A stretch of 6,371 bases of DNA. Source: an uncultured Anaerococcus sp. Lineage in GTDB: Bacteria; Bacillota; Clostridia; Tissierellales; Peptoniphilaceae. The DNA lies in NCBI GenBank assembly GCA_902465755.1, contig CABQOK010000086.1, positions 1 through 6,371 of the forward strand, read 5' to 3'. A model generated the notes under the pieces. That model did not search any database. It was not told the DNA's origin and saw only the letters and a program-made list of their open reading frames with translations. Both the position numbers and the translations under genes were made by a program. Shown here one piece after another: positions 1-6,212 of the stretch (position 1 is the first letter of the stretch; each line of letters opens with the position of its first letter).

Positions 1-745
1 CATATAATTTAACACCATTATCTTCAAGATAATCTCTAACTTCTCCAGGAATTTTCTCCTCATCAATGCACATGTAAGCTTCATCCTTGGATATCAATGA
101 ATATGATAAAAGAACAGGATTGTAATCAATATCATTACCCCTAATATTTAAAAGATAGCAAATATCTTCAGGTGATCCTATAAAGGTATAATCATAATCA
201 TTGGCTGCCATTATATTTCTAAGGCGAAGAAGCTTTTGCGATATACTTTCGCCTGCATACTTATCTTCCATAATCCAAGCTTTGTCTTTTCTTAGGCTAG
301 GTCTATCAGTCCAGATTTGGGAGATGTAATCAACATCAGAGAGTAAAATCCTTGCACCCATACTTTCGCTTAGGTCCTTGTAGGCTTTTACTGAGAAGTT
401 TTTACCATCGAAAGCAATTTTCCCAAACTCTCCAATATTTTCATCCAAGTATTCGATTAGATTAGGGACACCTTCCACCCCCATTTTCATCAATTTAAAC
501 TCAGAATGTTTAAGTTCCTTAGCCGCTTGCAAGAAATACCTACTATCAGTCCATAGAAGTGCGTCATCCATAGTTATAAGAGCTGTACCAGCAGATCCAG
601 TAAAGCCAGATATAAATTCACGAGTCCTGTAATAATCAGATAAATATTCAGACTGATGCGGATCAGAAGTTGGTACTATATAAGCATCTATATTTCTTTC
701 TCTCATTAGATTTCTAAGTTTTTCTAATCGTTCGTTGATATTCAT
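1..745 (-). CDS. Xaa-Pro aminopeptidase (aminopeptidase P, M24B family), N-terminal part only
   Basis: This is the first 248 codons of a leftward gene that runs off the left edge of the window. The translation starts MNINERLEKLRNLM and shows the N-terminal creatinase-like domain of cytosolic aminopeptidase P: SDPHQSEY at about residues 27-34, GFTGSAG at 47-53, WTDSRYF at 65-71. It then enters the second such domain, with NIRGNDIDYNP near residues 200-210. That arrangement is typical of the three-domain form of roughly 590 residues, so more than half of the protein, including the M24 catalytic domain with its metal ligands, lies outside. The family removes the N-terminal residue from peptides whose second residue is proline, in peptide turnover. 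The ATG at 745 is preceded by AAGGAG (752-757) six bases upstream, which fixes the start. No signal peptide is visible, so it is probably cytoplasmic. It is divergent from ychF. The family call is firm; activity cannot be judged without the C-terminal half. Confidence 0.9.
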   Translation of the reverse strand, partial: MNINERLEKLRNLMRERNIDAYIVPTSDPHQSEYLSDYYRTREFISGFTGSAGTALITMDDALLWTDSRYFLQAAKELKHSEFKLMKMGVEGVPNLIEYLDENIGEFGKIAFDGKNFSVKAYKDLSESMGARILLSDVDYISQIWTDRPSLRKDKAWIMEDKYAGESISQKLLRLRNIMAANDYDYTFIGSPEDICYLLNIRGNDIDYNPVLLSYSLISKDEAYMCIDEEKIPGEVRDYLEDNGVKLY

Positions 746-783
746 ATTTTTCTCCTTAAATCTTAAAGTAATCATCTAAATCT

Positions 784-789
784 ATTATA
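784..789 (-). promoter_or_regulatory. Candidate -10 box for the aminopeptidase gene
   Basis: Read on the minus strand this is a perfect TATAAT, about 38 bases upstream of the aminopeptidase start codon. The hexamer 17 bases upstream (TTATGT, 807-812) is a poor -35 and there is no TG extension, so the promoter may be weak or need an activator. The spacer and -35 position overlap the inverted repeat at 797-833. Confidence 0.45.
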
Positions 790-796
790 CTAATAA

Positions 797-833
797 TAAT
801 CTCTTTACATAATTAATTTGAAGAAAGAGATTA
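797..833. repeat. Perfect 10-bp inverted repeat, possible operator
   Basis: TAATCTCTTT (797-806) and AAAGAGATTA (824-833) are exact reverse complements separated by 17 bases. The arm centres are 27 bases apart, between two and three helical turns. The repeat lies upstream of both predicted transcription starts in the divergent region, so it would act as DNA rather than as an RNA hairpin. It covers the -35 position of the leftward aminopeptidase promoter and lies about 40 bases upstream of the ychF -35. I do not recognise it as the site of any known regulator. Confidence 0.45.
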
Positions 834-872
834 AACAAGTGACTCTTAGCAATAATTCATCTTACATTCTGA

Positions 873-900
873 TTGATATTTCTCTTAAAACAATTATAAT
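873..900 (+). promoter_or_regulatory. Housekeeping sigma promoter of ychF-tdk
   Basis: TTGATA (873-878) and TATAAT (895-900) are separated by 16 bases, one mismatch from the sigma-A consensus in total. The predicted start is near 907, giving a leader of about 35 bases. The GGAG at 931-934 lies seven bases before the ychF ATG at 942. This is the strongest promoter-like sequence in the window and probably drives both ychF and tdk. Confidence 0.75.
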
Positions 901-941
901 ATAAGCGTTATAAAAATAAAATAAGTGGATGGAGTGATTAA

Positions 942-2039
942 ATGAAATTAGGAATAGTAGGCTTGCCTAATGTTGGAAAATCAACATTATTCAACGCCAT
1001 TACCAAAGCAGGTGCGCTTATTGCCAACTATCCATTTGCGACTATAGATCCAAATGTTGGTCTTGTAAATGTGCCTGATCAAAGACTAGAAGTTCTATCA
1101 GAAATGAGCTCTAGCAAAAAGATAGTTCCAGCAGTTGTAGAGTTTTATGATATAGCAGGGCTAGTAAAGGGTGCTTCCAAGGGTGAAGGACTAGGAAATA
1201 AGTTCTTATCTAATATCAGAGAAACAGAAGCAATAGTTGAAGTCTTAAGATGCTTTGATGACGCTAACGTAACCCATGTAGATGGATCAGTTGACCCATT
1301 AAGAGATATTGAGACAATAAATCTTGAATTAATTTTCTCTGACCTTGAACTTGTAGATAAGGTTTTAGAGAAAAGGAAAAAGGTCGCAAGAAGTGATAAA
1401 AGTGCTCGAAGTGAAGTTGAGCTTCTTGAAAGAATAAAGGAAGTTCTAGAAGAAGGCAAATCCGCAAGAATATTAGACTTAAATGAAGAAGAAAATAAAA
1501 TGCTTAGAGCTTATCAGCTTCTTTCTACCAAACCAATCATCTATGTATGTAATGTAAACGAAGAAGACGCCGCAAATGATGGTAAGGAAAATCCTTATGT
1601 AGAAAAGGTACGTGAGTTTGCAAAAAGCGAAGGAGCTGAAGTTTCTGTAGTTTCTGCTAAAATTGAGCAAGAAATTTCCGAAATCGAAGACGAAGATGAA
1701 AGAGCGGAGTTTTTAGCTATGCTTGGACTTGAAGAATCTGGTACAGATAAGGTAATCAAGGATTCTTATAAAACACTAAACCTAATGTCCTTTTTGACAA
1801 CAGGAGAAATGGAAACTAGAGCTTGGACTATAGCAAATGGAACCAAGGCAGTAGATGCTGCTGGAAAAATCCATTCTGATATATCGAGAGGGTTTATCAA
1901 GGCGGAAATCGTCTCTTATGATGACTTGGTAGAATCAGGTTCAATCCACAAGGCACAAGAAAAAGGTCTCTTAAGGCAAGAAGGAAAAGATTACATCATG
2001 CAAGATGGGGATGTAGTCAACTTTAAGTTTAATGTATAG
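942..2039 (+). CDS. ychF: Redox-regulated ATPase YchF (OLA1 family)
   Basis: A complete 365-residue member of the YchF/OLA1 subfamily of Obg-like P-loop proteins, matching the usual length of about 363-367. Visible motifs are the P-loop GLPNVGKST (7-15), the DIAGL switch region (70-74) with a hydrophobic residue where classical GTPases carry a catalytic Gln, and NVNE (204-207) in place of NKxD, which is why the family prefers ATP over GTP. A coiled-coil-prone helical insert spans about 130-190. The C-terminal TGS domain (about 281-364) ends in the family signature QDGDVVNFKFNV. The family binds ribosomes and is linked to stress responses and translation start fidelity; its exact role is unsettled. 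The cysteine in the NFPFCTI segment that makes the E. coli protein peroxide-sensitive is alanine here (Ala33); the only cysteines are 104 and 203. It is the first gene of an apparent operon with tdk. Confidence 0.97.
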   Translation: MKLGIVGLPNVGKSTLFNAITKAGALIANYPFATIDPNVGLVNVPDQRLEVLSEMSSSKKIVPAVVEFYDIAGLVKGASKGEGLGNKFLSNIRETEAIVEVLRCFDDANVTHVDGSVDPLRDIETINLELIFSDLELVDKVLEKRKKVARSDKSARSEVELLERIKEVLEEGKSARILDLNEEENKMLRAYQLLSTKPIIYVCNVNEEDAANDGKENPYVEKVREFAKSEGAEVSVVSAKIEQEISEIEDEDERAEFLAMLGLEESGTDKVIKDSYKTLNLMSFLTTGEMETRAWTIANGTKAVDAAGKIHSDISRGFIKAEIVSYDDLVESGSIHKAQEKGLLRQEGKDYIMQDGDVVNFKFNV

Positions 2040-2046
2040 GGATAAT

Positions 2047-2652
2047 ATGAAAAAGCAAGGAAGATTAATCGTCCACACAGGTTCAATGTTTTCAGGAAAA
2101 ACAACCTCCCTTTGGAGAGAGCTTTATAGGATGAGGATAGCGAATTATAAAATCGTAGCCTTTAAACCATCGATTGATAGTAGAGATGACGAGAGAAAAA
2201 TTGTAAGTCACGATAACTTAGAATTGGACGCTCATAAGGTCGAAAACCTAAAAGAAATCTTAACGTATGCTAAAAATAACGACATAGATTGTATAGGGAT
2301 TGATGAATTACAATTCTTCCCCAATGATCCAAGTGAAGTTATTGATATATTTAACGAACTAATGGCAATGAAGATTACTATAGTTGTATCAGGACTTGAT
2401 ATGGACTATAGGACCCAACCATTTGAGATTATAAAAGAAATCATGCCTATAGCAGACGAACTAGTAAAGCACCACGCGATTTGCGCTTCATGTGGTGAAG
2501 ATGCCTGGGCCTCTTACAGAAAGACTTCGGATGAATCTCGTATCCAAATTGGTTCAAAAGATTTATACGAGCCTTTGTGTAGATCCTGTTATAACAAGAA
2601 AATGAAAGAAAAAGAAAAGTACAAAAACCAAATATCTCTAGAAGATATATAA
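2047..2652 (+). CDS. tdk: Thymidine kinase, type II
   Basis: A 201-residue thymidine kinase that phosphorylates thymidine to dTMP with ATP in the cytoplasmic salvage pathway. It shows the P-loop GSMFSGKT (12-19), the Walker B region IDELQFF with catalytic Glu87, GLDMDYR (116-122), and a lasso domain with paired cysteines C146/C149 and C178/C181 forming the structural zinc site. The YEPLC segment (174-178) supplies the thymine-binding strand. All expected residues are present. An in-frame ATG at 2032 would add five residues (MYRDN) and overlap ychF by eight bases. I prefer 2047 because AGGGA (2038-2042) lies just upstream of it, while 2032 has no Shine-Dalgarno. The start lies seven bases after the ychF stop, so translational coupling is likely. 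The last 20 residues are a Lys/Glu-rich tail of no evident function. Confidence 0.95.
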   Translation: MKKQGRLIVHTGSMFSGKTTSLWRELYRMRIANYKIVAFKPSIDSRDDERKIVSHDNLELDAHKVENLKEILTYAKNNDIDCIGIDELQFFPNDPSEVIDIFNELMAMKITIVVSGLDMDYRTQPFEIIKEIMPIADELVKHHAICASCGEDAWASYRKTSDESRIQIGSKDLYEPLCRSCYNKKMKEKEKYKNQISLEDI

Positions 2653-2678
2653 AAGCACGGTCACCAGACCGTGCTTTT
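2651..2678. terminator. Bidirectional intrinsic terminator between tdk and map
   Basis: AAAAGCACGGTC (2651-2662) and GACCGTGCTTTT (2667-2678) form a perfect 12-bp stem with an ACCA loop. The inner eight pairs are GC-rich and the outer four are A/T, so each strand reads out as a hairpin ending in TTTT. The rightward arm starts within the tdk stop codon, and the leftward arm starts one base past the map stop codon. It therefore ends both convergent transcripts. Confidence 0.92.
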
Positions 2679-2679
2679 A

Positions 2680-3498
2680 CTATATATTGTTTCTTTTTTT
2701 ATAATTTACTATAAAATCTAGATCCTCTTCTGTTAACTTATACTTATCTTGATCAGTTATTATTTCTGGACCGTCTTCATGAATTATTAGTTGGTGTTCG
2801 AATTGAGAACATTTGGACCCATCTCTTGTTCTTGCTGTCCAACCGTTATCGTCAACTTTCATCTTCCAATCACCAGCTGCAATCATTGGCTCAATAGTAA
2901 ATACCATCCCAGCTTCGATTCTAGGTCCTCTTCCGGCCTTTCCGTAGTGAGGAACTTGTGGATCTTCGTGCATTTCCTTTCCTATTCCGTGACCTATAAA
3001 GTCTCTAATAACAGAAAATCCATTCTCATCTTCGACATATTCTTGAATAGCAGCTCCGATATCCCCTATTCTATTTCCTGGAATAGCTGCCTTAATTCCT
3101 CTTTTTAAACATTCAAGATCAACATCGACCAATCTCTGATCTTCTTCACTCATCTTTCCAATTGTATAAGTCCAGCAAGAATCAGCAAGACCACCATCAA
3201 GTTCGATAACATTGTCAATTGAGACAATATCACCTTCTTTTAAGACATAGTCTGTTGGGTATCCGTGGCATATCTCATCATTTACTGAAATGCAAAGGGT
3301 AAAGGGAAAATCTCCATAACCTAGTTGGGCAGGAATTGCCTTTTTGTGTTTTGTAATAAATTCATTGGCAAATTTATCAAGATCTAAAGTTGTGATTCCT
3401 TCCCTGATAACTTCTTTTATAGCAAGATGAGTTTGGCAGAGAACCTCCGCTGCTGCTCTCATCTTTTCAAAATCTTTTTCTGTATATAATCTTATCAA
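2680..3498 (-). CDS. map: Methionine aminopeptidase, type I
   Basis: A 272-residue M24A metalloprotease that removes the initiator methionine from nascent proteins after deformylation. The five metal ligands are all present: Asp95 (SIDN), Asp106 (ADSCW), His170 (GHGIG), Glu203 (TIEPM) and Glu234 (FEHQ). His78 in CHGYP matches the substrate-contacting His79 of the E. coli enzyme. I place the start at TTG 3498: GGAGGAG (3505-3511) lies six bases upstream and the product then begins MIRLYTEKDFEKMR, aligning with the usual family N-terminus. The upstream in-frame ATG at 3513 would add five residues, but it has no Shine-Dalgarno of its own and the GGAGGAG would lie inside the coding region. The gene lies downstream of the nitroreductase-family gene on the same strand; I saw no convincing separate promoter. 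The ADSCWTY segment resembles streptococcal and lactobacillal enzymes, from memory. Confidence 0.95.
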   Translation of the reverse strand: MIRLYTEKDFEKMRAAAEVLCQTHLAIKEVIREGITTLDLDKFANEFITKHKKAIPAQLGYGDFPFTLCISVNDEICHGYPTDYVLKEGDIVSIDNVIELDGGLADSCWTYTIGKMSEEDQRLVDVDLECLKRGIKAAIPGNRIGDIGAAIQEYVEDENGFSVIRDFIGHGIGKEMHEDPQVPHYGKAGRGPRIEAGMVFTIEPMIAAGDWKMKVDDNGWTARTRDGSKCSQFEHQLIIHEDGPEIITDQDKYKLTEEDLDFIVNYKKRNNI

Positions 3499-3504
3499 TT
3501 CTAA

Positions 3505-3511
3505 CTCCTCC
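3505..3511 (-). promoter_or_regulatory. Shine-Dalgarno site that sets the map TTG start
   Basis: The minus strand reads GGAGGAG, followed by six bases and then TTG (3498-3496). This is the best Shine-Dalgarno in the window. It directly follows the first two bases of an in-frame ATG (3513-3511), which would therefore be covered by the 30S subunit rather than used as the start. Confidence 0.8.
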
Positions 3512-3512
3512 A

Positions 3513-3537
3513 TTAAAATAAGGACGCTTGTGCGCCC
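3513..3537 (-). terminator. Short GC hairpin with T-rich tail between nitroreductase gene and map
   Basis: On the minus strand GGGCGC-ACAA-GCGTCC (3537-3522) folds into a six-pair stem including one G-U wobble, followed by TTATTTTAA. On the plus strand the same position is an A-C mismatch, so the fold is specific to leftward RNA. It starts six bases after the nitroreductase stop codon and ends just before the map ribosome site. It is either a weak terminator allowing partial read-through into map, or a leader hairpin of map. Confidence 0.5.
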
Positions 3538-3543
3538 ATTATT

Positions 3544-4341
3544 CTATAAATTCTTACTTGCGATATAGGTATATTCGCTTCCATCTACGAGTGGTTTGAT
3601 ATCCCACTTGCTATTAGATGAAATTGTCTTTCCTAATTCATCAATATAATACATTATTATACCAGCATCTATTAAATTTACATTGCCAGCATAGTCTTTG
3701 ATATAGATTGAAAGTTTATCATCTTCTATTAAGAATCTCCATGGTTGAGAATTGTATGCTGATGGAGCATATTTTGCATAATCAAATATACTATTAAGAC
3801 CTCTTTGCTCAAGATCTTCATCGCTTGCAGGATTGTCAAAGCTATCTATATATACCAAGTCAGAGTTTGCAAGTCTATCATAGTATTTGTGTTCTCTAAC
3901 TGTTTCATCTAATGGATAACCTATAGCCAAGAGTATAGAAACATCACCTTCAGTGAAATTGAAGGCAGATTTTTTGACATCTTCTTCTACCTCGCTAACT
4001 GTAATCCAACAATTACCAAGGTCAAGCTCATTTAGCTTTGTAATTAGCTCTTCCATAGCGTAAGCTGCCTTGACATATGTTTCTTTTTTATCGTTTAGAG
4101 TGTTCAAGGCAATATAACTTGGAGCCTTAATCATCACTCCCTTATATCCTGCAAGGCCTTGGAGTTTTTGATAGACATCATCACCATCTGTTAGTAGTAA
4201 GAATTTGATATCTTCTTTTCCATATTTTTCAGCAGAAGCTTCCATTTCTTTATTTAATTCTTCTACTACTTTGCTTGATAAATTATCTTCTTTAAAGTCT
4301 CTAGTTGATGTTCTTGATTTCAAAAAATTTTGTGTAAGCAT
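3544..4341 (-). CDS. Nitroreductase-family FMN protein (TM1586-type)
   Basis: A 265-residue protein of the nitroreductase fold, which binds FMN and usually uses NAD(P)H to reduce nitro, quinone or similar substrates. The N-terminal FMN-phosphate-binding segment is SRTSTRDF (9-16), and a second signature, YAPSAYNSQPWRF (191-203), sits in the C-terminal half. This order, with the APSAxNSQPWRF motif late in the chain, suggests the internally duplicated TM1586-like group rather than the classical NfsB type of about 200-220 residues. The substrate cannot be read from the sequence. I choose ATG 4341 (MLTQNFL) because GGGGGA (4346-4351) lies four bases upstream; the in-frame ATG at 4353 lacks a Shine-Dalgarno and would place that purine run inside the coding region. 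No signal peptide or membrane segment is visible. It lies upstream of map on the same strand and is divergent from the helicase gene, with about 77 bases between the two starts. Confidence 0.85.
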   Translation of the reverse strand: MLTQNFLKSRTSTRDFKEDNLSSKVVEELNKEMEASAEKYGKEDIKFLLLTDGDDVYQKLQGLAGYKGVMIKAPSYIALNTLNDKKETYVKAAYAMEELITKLNELDLGNCWITVSEVEEDVKKSAFNFTEGDVSILLAIGYPLDETVREHKYYDRLANSDLVYIDSFDNPASDEDLEQRGLNSIFDYAKYAPSAYNSQPWRFLIEDDKLSIYIKDYAGNVNLIDAGIIMYYIDELGKTISSNSKWDIKPLVDGSEYTYIASKNL

Positions 4342-4401
4342 TATTTCCCCCATCTATTATTTTCTTCTTCTTATATTTTAACATATATTTAAAGAAATTA
4401 A

Positions 4402-4412
4402 TATGATAAAAT
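4402..4412 (+). promoter_or_regulatory. Extended -10 promoter of the helicase gene, likely leaderless
   Basis: TATG-A-TAAAAT matches the extended -10 form TRTGn followed by a hexamer one base off TATAAT. No -35 hexamer is recognisable 16-18 bases upstream, as is common for extended -10 promoters. The A of the ATG at 4419 is the seventh base after the hexamer, the usual position for transcription start. No Shine-Dalgarno is present in the preceding 25 bases. Confidence 0.55.
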
Positions 4413-4418
4413 ATAGAT

Positions 4419-6212
4419 ATGAAACTAACTAGCCAACAAAATTTAGCCTTAAGGCACAAAGATGGTCCAATTTTAGTCCTAGCTGGCCCTGGCGCAGGAA
4501 AAACTACCATGCTTTTGGAAAGAATAAACTTTCTATCAGAAACAGTAAATTCTAAGCATATCCTTACCATAACCTTCTCTAAAGCCCAGGCAGTAGATAT
4601 GAAGGAAAGATACAAGTCTTCTAAGACTAATTTTATGACCATTCATGCCTTTTGCTATCTAATTATAAGAAATTATCTCAAAATAAATAATAAGAATCTA
4701 AGACTATTGGAATCCGATGACCTCTATAATAAATACGATTTGATTAGTAAGATTTATTTTAAAATCAATAATAAAAAAATATCAAAAGAAGATCTCAATG
4801 AGTTTTTTGGATTAACTTCTTATATGAAAAACGCCATGATTGATGAGTCATATTTATTGGATTCCAAGGTCAAAAATTGTCTCCAAATCTATAGAGCCTA
4901 CGAGAATTTTAAAATAAGAAATTTCTATATAGACTTTGATGATATGCAAGTTATAGCCCTTAAGCTGATTGAAAATGACCCAAGACTTTTACGTTCTATT
5001 AGAAATAAATATAAATATATACAAGTAGACGAGGGACAAGATACTTCCTTAATTCAATTTAAAATCATAGAAAAAATCTCAGCTCCATTCAATAACTTGA
5101 TGATAGTAGCTGATGATGACCAATCGATATACTCATTTAGGGCTGCCAATGTATCCTACTTACTTAATCTAAAAAATAAATACCCTAATTTGAAGATCGT
5201 AGAGATGACTGAAAACCATAGGTCTTCAAAAAACATAGTAAATCTATCCAAGTCATTTATCGATATTAACAAAGATCGTTATCCTAAGGATTTGTTCACT
5301 CAAAATGATTTTGATGGAAAAATATCAATCAAAAGTCTAAGGGATGTAAAAGACCAATACAAATTTATAATAGAAAATATGAATCCGGGAGAAAAAAATG
5401 CAATTTTATTTAGGAATAATATCCAAGCAGTAAATATTATTTCTTTTCTAATGGAAGATGAAATAGACTTTTCTGTGAATATTTCTAGTCTCAACTTCTT
5501 CGAGTCAAAAATTATAGATGATCTATTTAATATTATTGAATTTTCTGATGATTTTGATAGGCTCGACCTTTTTTGTGAGATTTATTACAAGATAGGTACT
5601 TTTCTTAAGAAAAAAGAAGTAGACAGGCTTTCCCATAAGGCTATTAACAAAAATGTCTTTGAAGCTCTTTATGAATTGGATTTGGAAGATTATAAGATAG
5701 AAACCCTTATCCAAAAGGAAAAACAGCTAAAACATATAAGAAAGCTAAGTCTTGATAAGAAGATATCCTATATTTATAAATATATGGACTACAAATCCTA
5801 TATATCAAATTTCAGTAGGAAGTACAGGGAAGAAGTTGTAAATAAGGACCTCTTTATCGAATCGATGGTTAATTTCACAAAAAATTTAAATACTTTAGAA
5901 GACTTTTATAACAAGAAAGATAAGCTAGAAAAGAAGCTCTCATCTTCTAATTCTGACTTGATCCTTTCAAGCATCCATAAGTCTAAGGGCTTGGAATATG
6001 ATAATGTCTTTGTAATCAACATGGTAAAAAACGAGTTTCCTATTCTTGTAGATAATGAAGATCTAGAAAATAAAATCGAAGAAGAAAGACGAGTAATGTA
6101 TGTTGCAATGACAAGAGCTAAGAAGAATCTCCATATTCTATCAATAAAAAAGAGAGGATCAGAAAAACTTAGCCCCTCTATGTTCTTTACTCAAATCAAA
6201 GATTTACTCTAG
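4419..6212 (+). CDS. UvrD/PcrA-like ATP-dependent DNA helicase (SF1A), compact
   Basis: A 597-residue superfamily 1A helicase that would unwind DNA 3' to 5' using ATP, probably in repair or clearing of replication blocks. Motifs in order: Q motif LTSQQNLAL (3-11), Walker A AGPGAGKTT (22-30), Ia around TFSKAQ (52-57), Ib TIHAF (74-78), II VDEGQDTS (203-210), III DDDQSIYSFRAA (232-243), IV ENHRSS (265-270), V SSIHKSKGLEYDNVFVI (517-533), VI EEERRVMYVAMTRAK (554-568). All ATPase residues are intact, so it should be active. It is shorter than PcrA/UvrD (about 720-750): the protein ends about 25 residues after motif VI and so lacks the C-terminal extension carrying the Tudor-like RNA polymerase-binding domain. 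The ATG at 4419 directly precedes the Q motif, so the start is sound although it has no Shine-Dalgarno. The gene is very Lys/Asn/Ile-rich in its middle part (about 280-510). It appears to be a single-gene transcript. Confidence 0.9.
   Translation: MKLTSQQNLALRHKDGPILVLAGPGAGKTTMLLERINFLSETVNSKHILTITFSKAQAVDMKERYKSSKTNFMTIHAFCYLIIRNYLKINNKNLRLLESDDLYNKYDLISKIYFKINNKKISKEDLNEFFGLTSYMKNAMIDESYLLDSKVKNCLQIYRAYENFKIRNFYIDFDDMQVIALKLIENDPRLLRSIRNKYKYIQVDEGQDTSLIQFKIIEKISAPFNNLMIVADDDQSIYSFRAANVSYLLNLKNKYPNLKIVEMTENHRSSKNIVNLSKSFIDINKDRYPKDLFTQNDFDGKISIKSLRDVKDQYKFIIENMNPGEKNAILFRNNIQAVNIISFLMEDEIDFSVNISSLNFFESKIIDDLFNIIEFSDDFDRLDLFCEIYYKIGTFLKKKEVDRLSHKAINKNVFEALYELDLEDYKIETLIQKEKQLKHIRKLSLDKKISYIYKYMDYKSYISNFSRKYREEVVNKDLFIESMVNFTKNLNTLEDFYNKKDKLEKKLSSSNSDLILSSIHKSKGLEYDNVFVINMVKNEFPILVDNEDLENKIEEERRVMYVAMTRAKKNLHILSIKKRGSEKLSPSMFFTQIKDLL

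Noticed and set aside
894..913. Two TTATAA palindromes around the ychF start of transcription, resembling half of a Fur/PerR-type box
   Set aside because: The first is part of the -10 hexamer, and in AT-rich DNA such hexamers are common. The spacing and flanks do not form a full box.
1145..1670. Three open frames of 63-104 codons on the minus strand inside ychF
   Set aside because: They lie wholly antisense to a strongly conserved gene, have low-complexity Ser/Leu/Phe-rich translations, and resemble no family I know.
2791..3108. Rightward 105-codon open frame opposite map
   Set aside because: It is antisense to the catalytic part of methionine aminopeptidase, its translation is Ser-rich and unrecognisable, and no ribosome site precedes it.
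4342..4401. Leftward promoter for the nitroreductase gene in the helicase upstream region
   Set aside because: TAAAAT- and TATAAG-like hexamers exist, but none has an acceptable -35 partner or TG extension, so no specific site can be chosen.
4301..4642. Leftward 113-codon open frame spanning the helicase 5' end and its promoter
   Set aside because: It overlaps the conserved Q, Walker A and Ia regions of the helicase and the start of the nitroreductase gene; the translation has no recognisable family features.
5300..5714. Two short leftward open frames inside the helicase gene
   Set aside because: Antisense frames in AT-rich coding DNA with Phe/Ile/Leu/Lys-rich translations; no support as genes.
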